DNA from: Mycobacterium decipiens
GTDB lineage: Bacteria; Actinomycetota; Actinomycetes; Mycobacteriales; Mycobacteriaceae
Length of the DNA: 64,000 bases
Direction of reading: 5' to 3'
NCBI RefSeq assembly: GCF_963853665.1
Contig: NZ_OY970459.1
Location: 3,162,001 to 3,226,000 of the forward strand
Shown here: positions 55,759-64,000 of the stretch, in pieces
Numbering within the stretch: position 1 is the stretch's first letter
Layout: each line of letters begins with the position of its first letter
Notes under the pieces: generated by a model
What the model saw: the letters and a program-made list of their open reading frames with translations, nothing else
What the model was told of the DNA's origin: nothing
Database searches by the model: none
Translations under genes and position numbers: made by a program

Positions 55759-57164
55759 CGACGCCGGTGTGGTTTGCCTCGCCGCCGGAGGTGCATTCGG
55801 CAATGCTGAGCGCCGGTGCCGGCCCTGGCCCAATGGTGGCGGCTGCCGAATCGTGGCGATCGCTGGGTGCTGCCTATGCCGAGGAGGCCGAAGAACTCGG
55901 TGCGCTGTTGGCCGAGGTACAGGCCGGGGCGTGGCAGGGGCCCAGCGCGGCCAGTTTCGCCGCCGCATATGGGCCTTATCTGGCGTGGCTGACGCAGACC
56001 AGCGCTGATTGCATGGCGGTGGCTTCAAGGTTGGAGACCACCGCAGCGGGACACGTCAGCGCGTTGGCGGCGATGCCGACGTTGGTGGAGTTGGAAGCCA
56101 ACCACGTCATTCATGGGGCGTTGTTGGCGACCAATTTCTTTGGCATCAACACAATCCCGATCGCGCTCAACGAGGCCGATTACGTTCGGATGTGGATCGA
56201 GGCCGCGACCACGATGGGTGGCTACGACGCCGTCAGCGCCGCAGCCCTGGCCACAGCACCACACACCACGCCGGCCCCACCGATACTCAAATCCGGGGTC
56301 AGCCAGGTCAGCAGCCTTCCTCCGCCTCCGAATCCGCCTTGGTGGAGCATAATGTGGCACCTCCTCGAGGCGGTGGCGCAAGTGCTAAGCCAGGCCGTCT
56401 CCCAGCTGGTCAGCGAAGTGTTCCATTTCGCGTGGGAATTCATCTACGACTTGCTCCAGCTCGTAGTGGCATACGCGGTCCTCGTGGCCGGCTATCTGCT
56501 TCAAATGATGAAGATACTGAACCTACTGATCGCCGACCTGCTCGTTTTGCTGTTGGACCAAGTTCAACTCGTGCTTGAATTTCTGTACATCACGCTGCGT
56601 GCGACTATCGCATTGGGCACGCTGCTAGCCCAGTTCTTGGGCAAGGTGCTAGAAACGCTGAGTTGGGCGGTCGAGCAGACAATTGCGGCGATAGCTCAGG
56701 CGATACGCGAGCTGCTGGGGGGTGCGGCTATTGCTGTGGAAATGGTGGGCATTTCGCCCGTTTTGCCGCAAGCCGGTGTGGCAAGTTCTGTCCCGGTCGG
56801 CGAAATCGCCACCGCTCCAGTCGCGCTGCCGGCCGGCGTCGCCACGGCTGCCAGTCCCACCGCGAATACAGCTATTGCGGTAAACACCGTCCAGCCACAA
56901 CCCGGTGATGCTTCAGCCATGTTGCCGCAAACAAGATTGGTTTCTACCGTAGGGGCCCCCTCGGGCGGCTCGATGGCCGTAGCCCCCGAGCAAGGCGCTG
57001 ATGTGCTGGGATTTGCCGGGACCGCGCCCACTTCGGCAATCGGGTCGCCCGCCGGATTGTCGATCTCAAGTGGCAGTGACTTTGGGAGCAACCTGCAAGT
57101 GCCGATGTTGCCCGCTAGCTGGGACGCTAGTGCACACCTTGGGACGCTGAGCACGCCCAGATAG
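55755..57164 (+). CDS. PPE-family protein, PPW subgroup
   Basis: 469 residues. Canonical PPE domain: [18 protein letters not shown] with the PPE tripeptide, WxG-type turn in [22 protein letters not shown], and [23 protein letters not shown]. The last is close to the M. tuberculosis PPE20 region as I recall it. The middle (about residues 205-320) is strongly hydrophobic. The C-terminus has GFAGT and PMLPASW, the GFxGT and PxxPxxW signatures of the PPE-PPW group. Such proteins are secreted by ESX systems with a PE partner and some act in outer-membrane solute uptake. The partner here is a pseudogene. Confidence 0.88.
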   Translation: MTTPVWFASPPEVHSAMLSAGAGPGPMVAAAESWRSLGAAYAEEAEELGALLAEVQAGAWQGPSAASFAAAYGPYLAWLTQTSADCMAVASRLETTAAGHVSALAAMPTLVELEANHVIHGALLATNFFGINTIPIALNEADYVRMWIEAATTMGGYDAVSAAALATAPHTTPAPPILKSGVSQVSSLPPPPNPPWWSIMWHLLEAVAQVLSQAVSQLVSEVFHFAWEFIYDLLQLVVAYAVLVAGYLLQMMKILNLLIADLLVLLLDQVQLVLEFLYITLRATIALGTLLAQFLGKVLETLSWAVEQTIAAIAQAIRELLGGAAIAVEMVGISPVLPQAGVASSVPVGEIATAPVALPAGVATAASPTANTAIAVNTVQPQPGDASAMLPQTRLVSTVGAPSGGSMAVAPEQGADVLGFAGTAPTSAIGSPAGLSISSGSDFGSNLQVPMLPASWDASAHLGTLSTPR

Positions 57165-57213
57165 GTTCGTAGGTCGTAGTCGGCCAGCCTGACACGTTTC
57201 GTCTGCGAGTGCG

Positions 57214-58059
57214 CTAGCCCGAGAGGTTGAAGTTGCCGGACGCGCCGTAGACAGCGAGCGAGATGACCAGGGTTATGAGCACCACGACCACCAGCGAGGT
57301 CCGCACGGCCTGCCCGACCGCGACACCGACACCGACCGACCCGCCGCTCGCGTTGTAGCCGTAATAGGTGTGCACCAGCATCACCGCGATAGCCATCACG
57401 ATGGCCTGCAGGAACGACCACAGCAGATCGGATGGGACGAGGAAGGTGTTGAAGTAGTGGTCGTACAGGCCCGCGGACTGCCCGCTGACAAACACCGTGG
57501 TGAAGCGGGCCGCGAAGAACGCCGCGAGCACCGACAGCGAATACAGCGGAACGATCGCGACCAGGCCCGCGAGCAGCCGGGTTGACACCAAGTACGACAT
57601 CGAGTGCACCGCCATGCACTCGACGGCGTCGATCTCCTCGGAGACCCGCATGGCGCCCAGTTGCGCGGTGGCGCCGGCGCCGACGGTGGCCGCCAACGCG
57701 ATGCCAGCATTGACTGGCGCGACTACACGCACGTTGAGGAACGCCGACAGGAACCCAGTGAACGCCTGAGCACCGATATTGCCCAGCGAGGAGTAGCCCT
57801 GCACGGCGAGCACCCCGCCGCCCGCCATAGTCAGCAACGCCGCGACCCCCACCGTGCCGCCGATCATGACAAGCGCTCCCGAACCCAGTGCCATCTCGGC
57901 TACCAGCCGAATCGTCTCCTTGCGGTAGCGGGTGATGGCATTGGGGAGGTAGCGAATGGTTTCGCCGTAGAACAGCGCCTGCTCGCCGAAGCTGTCGACC
58001 GGCCCCCACAACCTCGCCATCATCCTGCGGAACTGAGTAATGATGATGTAGCTCATCAC
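57214..58059 (-). CDS. Orphan YrbE (MlaE/permease) protein
   Basis: 281 residues of the MlaE/YrbE permease family, the membrane half of Mce lipid importers. Evidence: FGEQALFYGETIRYLPNAITRYRKETIRLVAEM, VGVAALLTMAGGGVLAVQGYSSLG, GAGATAQLGAMRVSEEIDAVECMAVHSMSYLVSTR (the conserved EExD/A loop) and a C-terminal YYGYNASGGSVGVGVAVGQAVRTSLV. It is most like the YrbE-B subtype. In mce operons a YrbE-A gene and six Mce genes accompany it; here none is within 6 kb on either side. Start at 58059 or 58056 (ATGATG). Confidence 0.87.
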   Translation of the reverse strand: MMSYIIITQFRRMMARLWGPVDSFGEQALFYGETIRYLPNAITRYRKETIRLVAEMALGSGALVMIGGTVGVAALLTMAGGGVLAVQGYSSLGNIGAQAFTGFLSAFLNVRVVAPVNAGIALAATVGAGATAQLGAMRVSEEIDAVECMAVHSMSYLVSTRLLAGLVAIVPLYSLSVLAAFFAARFTTVFVSGQSAGLYDHYFNTFLVPSDLLWSFLQAIVMAIAVMLVHTYYGYNASGGSVGVGVAVGQAVRTSLVVVVLITLVISLAVYGASGNFNLSG

Positions 58060-58440
58060 ACACTCACCATCGCTCGCTCACTAACACTCATTTTCGTTCT
58101 GAGCGGCTTCTGGCAAACTAGCCGTGCGCATCATGGAACGATTGATATGTCTGGCCCGATCGCCTTCATGGCTAAGTTCCTCCCATCCAGTCCCGCATCG
58201 TCAAGCGCCCCGAGTCACTCCCGAGAAGCCTAGCCCCACGACACTGAAAGTAGCTACTAGCCAAGTTTGCGGCACCAGTCCAGGCTGGCACATTAAAGTC
58301 ATTTGACCACAGTTCGCCTTGAAGCACCCACAAGCGAGTTGGGAGATTGCTGAACGTGGTTTGTAAATATTTTTGACAAAGCAGGTGAACGATTGCACCG
58401 GCGTTACCGTGGCAAAAATCACCCACACAATTGCGATTAG
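58060..58440. other. Divergent intergenic region (yrbE / ptkA)
   Basis: About 380 bp, AT-richer than the genome average (for example GTTTGTAAATATTTTTGACAAAG near 58357-58380). No gene is supported. It must carry the promoters for yrbE and for the ptkA-ptpA operon. Confidence 0.45.
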
Positions 58441-59286
58441 ATGAAACAAAATGCCCGCAGTATCGATCGCCTATGCGAAATTGCCGCCACCAGCCGATGT
58501 GAGGCGGTACCCGATGGCATCAATGAGGTTGCCCGGCGCAAACCCGCGCTCGGACAGACCGGCGCTGAGATGCCTCACAGTTTGTCCAACCGCTCCATCA
58601 ACGACAATGGAATCGTGACCGATACGACCGCGAGCCGGACCGACCGCCCCCAGCTGGTGATCTTCGATCTGGATGGCACGCTGACCGACTCGGCCCGCGG
58701 GATCGTGTCCAGCTTCCGCCATGCGCTCGACCACATCGGTGCCGCCGTACCCGAGGGTGATCTGACCGCCCATATCGTCGGACCGCCCATGCACGACACG
58801 CTGCGCGGCATGGAACTCGGCGAATTCGCCGAGGAGGCCATCGCGGCATACCGAGCTCACTACAGCGCCCACGGCTGGGCGATGAACAATTTGTTCGACG
58901 GGATCGAGCCACTACTGGCCGACCTGCACGCCGCCCGAGTCCGGCTGGCCGTCGCCACCTCCAAGGCAGAGCCGACCGCACGGCGCATCCTCAATCACTT
59001 CGGAATCGAGCAGTACTTCGAGGTCATCGCGGGCGCCAGCACCGACGGCACGCGCAGCAGCAAGGTCGACGTGCTGGCCCACGCACTCACGCAGCTGCAA
59101 CCGCTACCCGATCGTGTGCTCATGGTCGGCGACCGCAGCCATGACGTCGACGGCGCGGCCGCGCACGGCATCGACACGGTGGTGGTCGGCTGGGGATACG
59201 GGCGGGCCGATTTCACCGACAAGACCCCCTTCACCGTCACGCATACCGCGACTATCGACGAGCTGCGCGAGGCGCTCGGTGTCTGA
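58441..59286 (+). CDS. ptkA: HAD-fold protein tyrosine kinase PtkA
   Basis: 281 residues. A poorly conserved, probably disordered N-terminal tail of ~70 residues precedes a HAD phosphotransferase domain: LVIFDLDGTLTDSARGIVSSF (DxDGT), a C1 cap, VATSKAEPTARR and LMVGDRSHDVDGAAAHGI. The M. tuberculosis protein phosphorylates itself and PtpA on tyrosine (literature). Homologues of this domain are otherwise phosphoglycolate-phosphatase-like, so kinase function rests on that work. Its stop lies within the start of ptpA (8-bp overlap). Confidence 0.87.
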   Translation: MKQNARSIDRLCEIAATSRCEAVPDGINEVARRKPALGQTGAEMPHSLSNRSINDNGIVTDTTASRTDRPQLVIFDLDGTLTDSARGIVSSFRHALDHIGAAVPEGDLTAHIVGPPMHDTLRGMELGEFAEEAIAAYRAHYSAHGWAMNNLFDGIEPLLADLHAARVRLAVATSKAEPTARRILNHFGIEQYFEVIAGASTDGTRSSKVDVLAHALTQLQPLPDRVLMVGDRSHDVDGAAAHGIDTVVVGWGYGRADFTDKTPFTVTHTATIDELREALGV

Positions 59287-59809
59287 TCCGCTGGCCTCCT
59301 CGAATCGTCACGAGAGCGAGAATGCGCTGCACGTCACATTCGTCTGTTCGGGCAACATCTGCCGTTCGCCGATGGCCGAGAAGATGTTCGCCCAACAGCT
59401 CCGCCGGCGCGGCCTGAGCGACGCGGTGGTGCGGGTGACCAGTGCGGGCACCGGCAACTGGCATGTAGGCGATTGCGCCGACGAGCGGGCGGCACGGGTG
59501 TTGCGGGCCCACGGTTACCCTACCGACCACCGGGCCGCACAGGTCGGCACCGAACACCTGGCGGCAGACCTGTTGGTGGCGTTGGGCCGCAATCATGCTC
59601 GGCTGTTGCGGCAGCTGGGCGTCGAAGCCGCCCGGATACGGATACTGCGATCATTCGATCCTCGCTCGGGGGCCTATGCGCTCGACGTCGAGGATCCCTA
59701 CTACGGCGATCACGATGACTTCGAGGCGGCCTTCGCCGTGATCGATTCCGCCCTCCCCGGCCTGCACGACTGGGTGGACGAACAACTCGCGCGGAACGGA
59801 CCCGGCTGA
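59279..59809 (+). CDS. ptpA: Low-molecular-weight protein tyrosine phosphatase PtpA
   Basis: 176 residues from GTG 59279. The catalytic P-loop is VTFVCSGNICRSPMAEKMF (CxxNxCRSP), and the general-acid Asp lies in VEDPYYGDHDDF. In M. tuberculosis PtpA is secreted into the macrophage and blocks phagosome maturation (literature). Compared with the M. tuberculosis N-terminus (MSDPLHVTF), this one has a 12-residue insertion (ASSNRHESENAL) between SDPL and HVTF, and Ser replaces Thr after the nucleophilic Cys. No alternative in-frame start removes the insertion. Coupled to ptkA upstream and to the SURF1 gene downstream by a 1-bp overlap. Confidence 0.93.
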   Translation: MSDPLASSNRHESENALHVTFVCSGNICRSPMAEKMFAQQLRRRGLSDAVVRVTSAGTGNWHVGDCADERAARVLRAHGYPTDHRAAQVGTEHLAADLLVALGRNHARLLRQLGVEAARIRILRSFDPRSGAYALDVEDPYYGDHDDFEAAFAVIDSALPGLHDWVDEQLARNGPG

Positions 59810-60636
59810 TGCCCCGGCTCCTGCCCCGCTTGGCGTTCCTGCTGCGGCCGGGCTGGCTGGCGTTAGCCCTGGTCGTCATCGCGTTCACCTACCTATGCTT
59901 TACCGTGCTCGCACCATGGCAGCTGGGCAAGAATACAAAAACGTCGCGAGAAAACCACCAGATCGAGTATTCCCTCAACACCCCACCGGTTCCGTTGAAA
60001 ACCGTGCTACCGCAGCAGGATTCGTCGGCTCCTGAGGCACAGTGGCGCCGGGTGACGGCAACCGGGCGGTACCTTCCGGACCTGCAGGTGCTGGCTCGAC
60101 TGCGGGTGGTCGAGGGCGACCAGGCGTTTGAGGTGCTGGTTCCATTCGTCGTCGACGGCGGACCAACCGTGCTGGTCGACCGAGGCTACGTGCGGCCGGA
60201 GCCGGGCTCTCACGTACCGCCGATCCCCCACCCGCCGGTGCAGACGGTCACCATCACCGCGCGGCTCCGCGACTCCGAACCGACCATGGCGGGCAAAGAT
60301 CCGTTCTCCAGAGACGGTTTCCAGCAGGTGTATTCGATCAATACCGCACAGGTCGCCGCACTGACCAGAGTCCCGCTGACCGGGTCCTATCTGCAATTGA
60401 TCGAAGACCAACCCGGCGGGCTCGGCGTGCTCGGCATTCCGCACCTGGATCCCGGGCCGTTCCTGTCCTACGGCATCCAGTGGATCTCGTTCGGCATTCT
60501 GGCACCGATCGGACTGGGCTATTTCGCCTACGCCGAGATCCGTGCCCGCCGCCGAGAAAAGCCGGGGTCACCACGGCCGGACAGGCCGATGACGGTCGAG
60601 GAGAAACTGGCCGACCGCTATGGGCGCCAGCGGTAG
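59809..60636 (+). CDS. SURF1-family membrane protein (Rv2235-like)
   Basis: 275 residues with two membrane helices: one near the N-terminus (GWLALALVVIAFTYLCFTVLAPWQLGKN) and one near the C-terminus (GIQWISFGILAPIGLGYFAYAEIRARR). Between them is the SURF1 periplasmic domain with WRRVTATGRYLP, VDRGYVRPEPGS and FLSYGIQWISFG. SURF1 proteins assist heme-a insertion and assembly of cytochrome c oxidase. The basic C-terminal tail is in the cytosol. The ATG overlaps the ptpA stop. Its last 19 bases overlap convergent cobD. Confidence 0.88.
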   Translation: MPRLLPRLAFLLRPGWLALALVVIAFTYLCFTVLAPWQLGKNTKTSRENHQIEYSLNTPPVPLKTVLPQQDSSAPEAQWRRVTATGRYLPDLQVLARLRVVEGDQAFEVLVPFVVDGGPTVLVDRGYVRPEPGSHVPPIPHPPVQTVTITARLRDSEPTMAGKDPFSRDGFQQVYSINTAQVAALTRVPLTGSYLQLIEDQPGGLGVLGIPHLDPGPFLSYGIQWISFGILAPIGLGYFAYAEIRARRREKPGSPRPDRPMTVEEKLADRYGRQR

Positions 60637-61571
60637 ACAAGCATCCCAGCCAATACCGCGGCCCCCGTCTGCACCACCCGCGATAGCGCTACAGCGCGGC
60701 GTAGATCGGCCACCGTGGGCTGGCGACCGTCGCCCAAACTGGGCCGGATCTGCAACTCATGCTGGTACCGGGTCGGCCCGCCCAGCCGCACGTCGAGTGC
60801 CCCGGCAAAGGCCGCCTCCACGACACCGGCATTGGGGCTGGGATGCCGGTTCGCGTCGCGGCGCCACGCCCGTAACGCACCGCCCGGAGAGCCACCGATG
60901 ATCGGTGCGCAGATCACCACCAGCGCCGCCGTCACCCGCGCGCCAATGTAGTTGGCCAGGTCATCCAATCGTGCCGCTGCCCAGCCGAAACGGTGATAAC
61001 GCGGCGAGCGGTATCCGATCATCGAGTCCAAGGTGTTGATGGCGCGATATCCCAGCACCGCGGGTACGCCGCCCGTCGCCGCCCAGAGCAGCGGCACCAC
61101 CTGGGCGTCGGAGGTGTTTTCGGCCACCGACTCCAGCGCGGCACGCGTCAGGCCCGGCCGGTCGAGCTTGGCCGGATCGCGCCCGCACAGCGACGGCAGC
61201 AGCCGTCGCGCCGCCTCGACGTCGTCACGCTCCAACAGTTCCGACATCTGTAGGCCGGTGCGCGCCAGTGAAGTTCCGCCAAGTGATATCCAGGTGGCCG
61301 TTGCGATGGCCGCGACAGACCCACGCCTGCCGGCCAGCAGCTGCAAAACCGCGCCCAGTAGGCCCACCGCCCCGACGAGCAGGCTCACGTGTACCGCTCC
61401 GGCCACCCTGGTATCGCGGTACGTCATCTGCTCCAAGTTGGCTGCCGCTCGGCCGAACACCGCCACGGGATGACGTCGTTTGGGATCGCCCAACACGACG
61501 TCGACCAGGTAGCCGGCCACCGCGCCGACGATCCGGGTCCGCCGAGTCCGCGTAGAGAACCCCGCAAACAC
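60618..61571 (-). CDS. cobD: Cobalamin biosynthesis protein CobD/CbiB
   Basis: 317 residues, inner-membrane enzyme joining aminopropanol (phosphate) to adenosylcobyric acid to make adenosylcobinamide. Features: [23 protein letters not shown] at the start, [35 protein letters not shown], the [38 protein letters not shown] block and [20 protein letters not shown]. Several hydrophobic segments span the membrane. It cooperates with the CobC-type enzyme encoded 6 kb away. The gene converges on, and overlaps, the SURF1 gene. Confidence 0.92.
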   Translation of the reverse strand: MFAGFSTRTRRTRIVGAVAGYLVDVVLGDPKRRHPVAVFGRAAANLEQMTYRDTRVAGAVHVSLLVGAVGLLGAVLQLLAGRRGSVAAIATATWISLGGTSLARTGLQMSELLERDDVEAARRLLPSLCGRDPAKLDRPGLTRAALESVAENTSDAQVVPLLWAATGGVPAVLGYRAINTLDSMIGYRSPRYHRFGWAAARLDDLANYIGARVTAALVVICAPIIGGSPGGALRAWRRDANRHPSPNAGVVEAAFAGALDVRLGGPTRYQHELQIRPSLGDGRQPTVADLRRAVALSRVVQTGAAVLAGMLVYRWRP

Positions 61572-61620
61572 CCCGGCAGCGTCTCACACGTGGTTCACTC
61601 GATCCCATGGGGCAGGATCC

Positions 61621-62436
61621 ATGAAGCGGCCCGCGACCCGGGTCGCCGACCTGTTGAACCCGGCGGCGATGTTGTTGCCGGCCGCGAACGTCATCATGCA
61701 GCTGTCGTTGCCGGGCGTCGGGTATGGCGTGCTGGAAAGTCCGGTGGACAGCGGCAATGTCTATAAGCATCCGTTCAAGCGGGCCCGCACCACCGGTACC
61801 TACCTGGCGGTGGCGACCATTGGGACCCAGTCCGACCGCGCGCTGATCCGGGGTGCCGTGGATGGCGCCCACCGGCAGGTGCGGTCGACGTCGTCGAGCC
61901 CGGTGTCCTACAACGCCTTCGATCCGAAGCTGCAGCTGTGGGTAGCCGCCTGCCTGTACCGCTATTTTGTGGACCAGCACGAATTCCTGCACGGCCCACT
62001 CGAAGACGCCGCCGCCGACGCGGTCTACCAGGACGGCAAGCGGTTGGGGACCACGCTGCAGGTGCCGGAGGGAATGTGGCCACCCGACCGGGTCGCCTTC
62101 GACGAATACTGGAAGCGCTCGCTTGATGAGCTGCAGATTGATCCGCCGGTGCGCGAGCATCTTCGGGGGGTGGCCTCGGTGGCGTTTCTACCGTTGCCGT
62201 TGCGTGCGGTGGCGGGGCCGTTCAACCTGTTCGCGACGACGGGGTTCTTGGCACCCGAGTTTCGCGCGATGATGCGGTTGGACTGGTCGCTTGGCCAGCA
62301 GCGTCGCTTCCAGTGGCTACTTTCCGCGCTGCGGCTAGCCGACCGGCTGATTCCGCATCGGGCCTGGATCTTCGTCTATCAGCTCTACCTCTGGGACATG
62401 CGGTTCCGCGCACGACGCGGGTGGCGAATCGTCTAG
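61621..62436 (+). CDS. MpaB'-type oxygenase-like protein, DUF2236 (Rv2237-like)
   Basis: 271 residues of the DUF2236/latex-clearing-oxygenase-like family. Key segments are [35 protein letters not shown] and [20 protein letters not shown], then the helical [12 protein letters not shown] and a C-terminal helical bundle. The family's conserved His residues (FKRA...; LWVAACL) suggest heme binding, as in rubber oxygenase Lcp and mycophenolic acid MpaB', but the substrate is unknown. It is divergent from cobD with a 49-bp gap. Confidence 0.82.
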   Translation: MKRPATRVADLLNPAAMLLPAANVIMQLSLPGVGYGVLESPVDSGNVYKHPFKRARTTGTYLAVATIGTQSDRALIRGAVDGAHRQVRSTSSSPVSYNAFDPKLQLWVAACLYRYFVDQHEFLHGPLEDAAADAVYQDGKRLGTTLQVPEGMWPPDRVAFDEYWKRSLDELQIDPPVREHLRGVASVAFLPLPLRAVAGPFNLFATTGFLAPEFRAMMRLDWSLGQQRRFQWLLSALRLADRLIPHRAWIFVYQLYLWDMRFRARRGWRIV

Positions 62437-62497
62437 CACTGAGGTTCTTCGGGCCGCCGCCGGGCGTGTTCGTCGAGTCGCGGCGGAGGGGGCCGCT

Positions 62498-63055
62498 TCA
62501 CTGAGTCGCGCGTAATGTTAAGTCCAATGTCGTCATGAGTTGCGCGGTACGGCTTTTGCCCGCTGGCGCTTGCGGATATCGACGCAGGACGGCGATCAAC
62601 GCCGGGGTGGCAAGCTGGCACGCCCGTTGGATCGCTGCTTGAGCCGCCGCTGCGGGCACGGACGGGGCACTGATCTCGGCTACGCGTGCCGCGTTGGCGG
62701 CGGCGCGCAAGATGTGGCCGACCTGGTGGGCTTTGGCGATGGGATGTAGATAAGCTGCGGAGGCGGCGTCGCCAGCTGCTTGCGCGGCCAGGCGAGGCGC
62801 TTCGGCGGGGGCTGCCGTCGCGGCGCGGTGTGCGTCCATCGATGTGATCCGCTGAAGTCTGGTCCGGGGCGCACCGTGCACGAACTCCCATGCTGCCGCC
62901 ACGGCCGTTCTCGGGCGCGGATCGTCTGGGCATGCGAGTTCGAAAATTGGAAGCAGACCGTCAGCCAGCTCGGCTCCATATCGGGCGACAATGCGTAGTT
63001 CGTCCATGTCCAATACGAAGTCGGCGGTCACCGCCGCTGTGTGGTCAGAACTCAC
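62498..63055 (-). CDS. Imm5-like putative immunity protein
   Basis: 185 residues, almost all helix. The N-terminus LDMDELRIVARYGAELADGLLPIFELACPDDPRPRTAVAAAWEF matches the start of the Imm5 family: acidic DEL, then FE..xPDD.RPR.A...A. A repeat-like AHRAATAAPAEAPRLAAQAAGDAASAAYLHPIAKAHQVGHILRAAANAARVA region is typical of the family's Ala-rich helices. Mycobacterial relatives are often mislabelled 'exonuclease SbcC'. Imm5 proteins neutralise polymorphic toxins, yet no toxin gene is next to it here, so the partner (if any) is missing or distant. Confidence 0.72.
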   Translation of the reverse strand: MSSDHTAAVTADFVLDMDELRIVARYGAELADGLLPIFELACPDDPRPRTAVAAAWEFVHGAPRTRLQRITSMDAHRAATAAPAEAPRLAAQAAGDAASAAYLHPIAKAHQVGHILRAAANAARVAEISAPSVPAAAAQAAIQRACQLATPALIAVLRRYPQAPAGKSRTAQLMTTLDLTLRATQ

Positions 63056-63184
63056 CGAACGCCTCGCTGTCCACGAATCTTATAGGGCAATCGCCATTTG
63101 GGAGATCGAGCGGTTCAGACCGGCCGATACCACCGATGAGTTCGTGCAGTGGAGCATAGGTCCACTTAAGCAGACAAGCAGTAC

Positions 63185-63651
63185 ATGTGTTCGATTACCG
63201 CTCCGGTGGAGGTGGCCGCCGCGTTCGACGCGCTGGATGCCGCGGTGACAGCCATCGGCGAGCTGAACTTCCAGCGCCTGGAGCCGGCCGTGCGACTGCG
63301 CACGCTGCAGCGCCTAGAAACCGCACGCCGACGCCAAATCGCAGTCGGCCACGACGTGATCGCCGGGCTGGGGTGCGAGGATCCCGCCCGCGATCGGCGG
63401 GCCGGCCCACAGGTGATCGCCGATTGGCTACCGATCAGCTGTGGCCAGCGGCCGGCAAACCAACATCGACAAACTCACCTTCCCCTGCACACCCAACCAC
63501 CAACTCGCCGCAAAAGGCTGGCACACAAGCAAACTCCCCAACAGCCAAACGCATGGATCCCCCACCACACCTCGACCACGGCCAACCCCGCACCGACAGC
63601 TACCACCACCCCGAACGCCTCTTCCACAACAACGAACGAGCCGGACCCTAG
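63185..63651 (+). pseudogene. 13E12-type DUF222/HNH gene with internal deletion
   Basis: The first part encodes the normal N-terminus of a 13E12 repeat-family protein (MCSITAPVEVAAAFDALDAAVTAIGELNFQRLEPAVRLRTLQRLETARRR) up to about 63440. The DUF222 core and HNH motif are absent. From about 63450 a different frame gives the family's C-terminus (TNIDKLTFPCTPNHQLAAKGW), then another shift gives PPPHLDHGQPRTDSYHHPERLF. A large internal deletion plus one frameshift explains it. The full-length family is ~450-500 residues and is associated with mobile repeats in mycobacteria. Confidence 0.8.
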
Positions 63652-63658
63652 CTCGCGC

Positions 63659-64000
63659 CTAACGCGCTCCCCGCACTGTCGCAAAGAACTCACGTACGTC
63701 CTCGACGAACAGCTCCGGTTGTTCGAATGCGGCAAAGTGCCCACCGCGCGGCATGGTCGTCCAGTGGGTGATGTTGTAGTTCGGCTCGCACCACGTCCGC
63801 GAGGCGCGCAGGATCTCCTTGGGGAAGGACGCGACCCCGGTCGGCACTTCGACACGGCCCGTCGGCTCAAAGCTCTTCATGCTTTCCCAGTACAACCGGG
63901 CTGAGGAAGCGGCGGTGCCGGTCACCCAATACATCATCACGTTGTCCAGCAGCTCGTCCCGGCTGAGCACATTCTCGGGGTATCCGTCGCAGTCCATCCA
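63659..64000 (-). CDS. Epoxide hydrolase, C-terminal part (cut by window end)
   Basis: About 113 C-terminal residues are visible, with an alpha/beta-hydrolase epoxide hydrolase ending. LLDNVMMYWVTGTAASSARLYWESM is the cap region, EPTGRVEVPTGVASFPKEIL follows, and TMPRGGHFAAFEQPELFVEDVREFF carries the catalytic His. It resembles microsomal-type epoxide hydrolases (EPHX1/EphA-like), which convert epoxides to diols. The N-terminal nucleophile and oxyanion parts lie beyond the right edge, so completeness cannot be judged. Confidence 0.85.
   Translation of the reverse strand, partial: WMDCDGYPENVLSRDELLDNVMMYWVTGTAASSARLYWESMKSFEPTGRVEVPTGVASFPKEILRASRTWCEPNYNITHWTTMPRGGHFAAFEQPELFVEDVREFFATVRGAR

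Overview
The window is high-GC actinobacterial DNA. Its backbone matches, gene by gene and in the same order, the Mycobacterium tuberculosis stretch from gcvT (Rv2211c) to about Rv2237. PE/PPE proteins, MmpS/MmpL, a YrbE protein, DUF4191, Hip1-type proteases and a 13E12-type pseudogene all fit a slow-growing Mycobacterium. Several genes and modules sit between backbone genes that I recall as adjacent in M. tuberculosis, so a close relative outside that complex (kansasii/riyadhense/lacus-like) is more likely. Species assignment is inference from memory, without a database search.

Backbone. 1-8.5 kb: glycine cleavage T protein (partial), class III adenylyl cyclase, leucyl aminopeptidase, EphD, the E2 acyltransferase DlaT and a sugar-nucleotide-epimerase-like protein. 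9.6-12.8 kb: lipB-lipA (lipoate supply for DlaT and the glycine cleavage system), a DUF4191 protein, a 57-bp tandem repeat and an RDD membrane protein. 13-20.5 kb: nitrogen assimilation (glnA1, glnE, glnA2), with an F420-type oxidoreductase/thioesterase pair inside it. 20.5-29.6 kb: two Hip1-type proteases separated by a low-GC SRPBCC gene, a WS/DGAT acyltransferase, panB, a CYTH-CHAD protein and the RNase P RNA. 51-55 kb: RNase H/alpha-ribazole phosphatase, a zinc-ribbon protein, a NIF3 protein and CobC. 58.4-62.4 kb: PtkA, PtpA, a SURF1 protein, CobD and an oxygenase-like protein.

Accessory segments. (a) 29.6-35.4 kb: a five-gene minus-strand operon (MFS, UDP-glucuronate decarboxylase-like, UDP-glucose dehydrogenase-like, Gfo/Idh/MocA and FAD oxidoreductases) ending only about 15 bp before rnpB. 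(b) 37-42 kb: a Tat-exported phospholipase C converging on an mmpS-mmpL pair. (c) 42.5-44 kb: decayed IS256-type transposase, a decayed PE gene and a perfect palindrome. (d) 44-49.5 kb: a compact five-gene plus-strand operon with a TrpD-fold phosphoribosyltransferase-like protein, a TrpRS-like protein, a TyrRS-like protein, a HAD hydrolase and a zinc-dependent dehydrogenase, facing an MFS exporter. (e) 55.4-58 kb: a PE pseudogene-PPE pair and an orphan YrbE. (f) 62.5-64 kb: an Imm5-like gene, a 13E12 pseudogene and an epoxide hydrolase cut by the window edge.

The strongest candidate for an undescribed system is (d). Two divergent class I aminoacyl-tRNA synthetase relatives with altered active-site motifs are translationally coupled to a phosphoribosyltransferase-like protein, a phosphatase-like protein and a dehydrogenase. 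This looks like a small specialised-metabolite pathway, or a self-resistance/biosynthesis pair, rather than translation machinery. No tRNA genes, CRISPR arrays or complete insertion sequences were seen.
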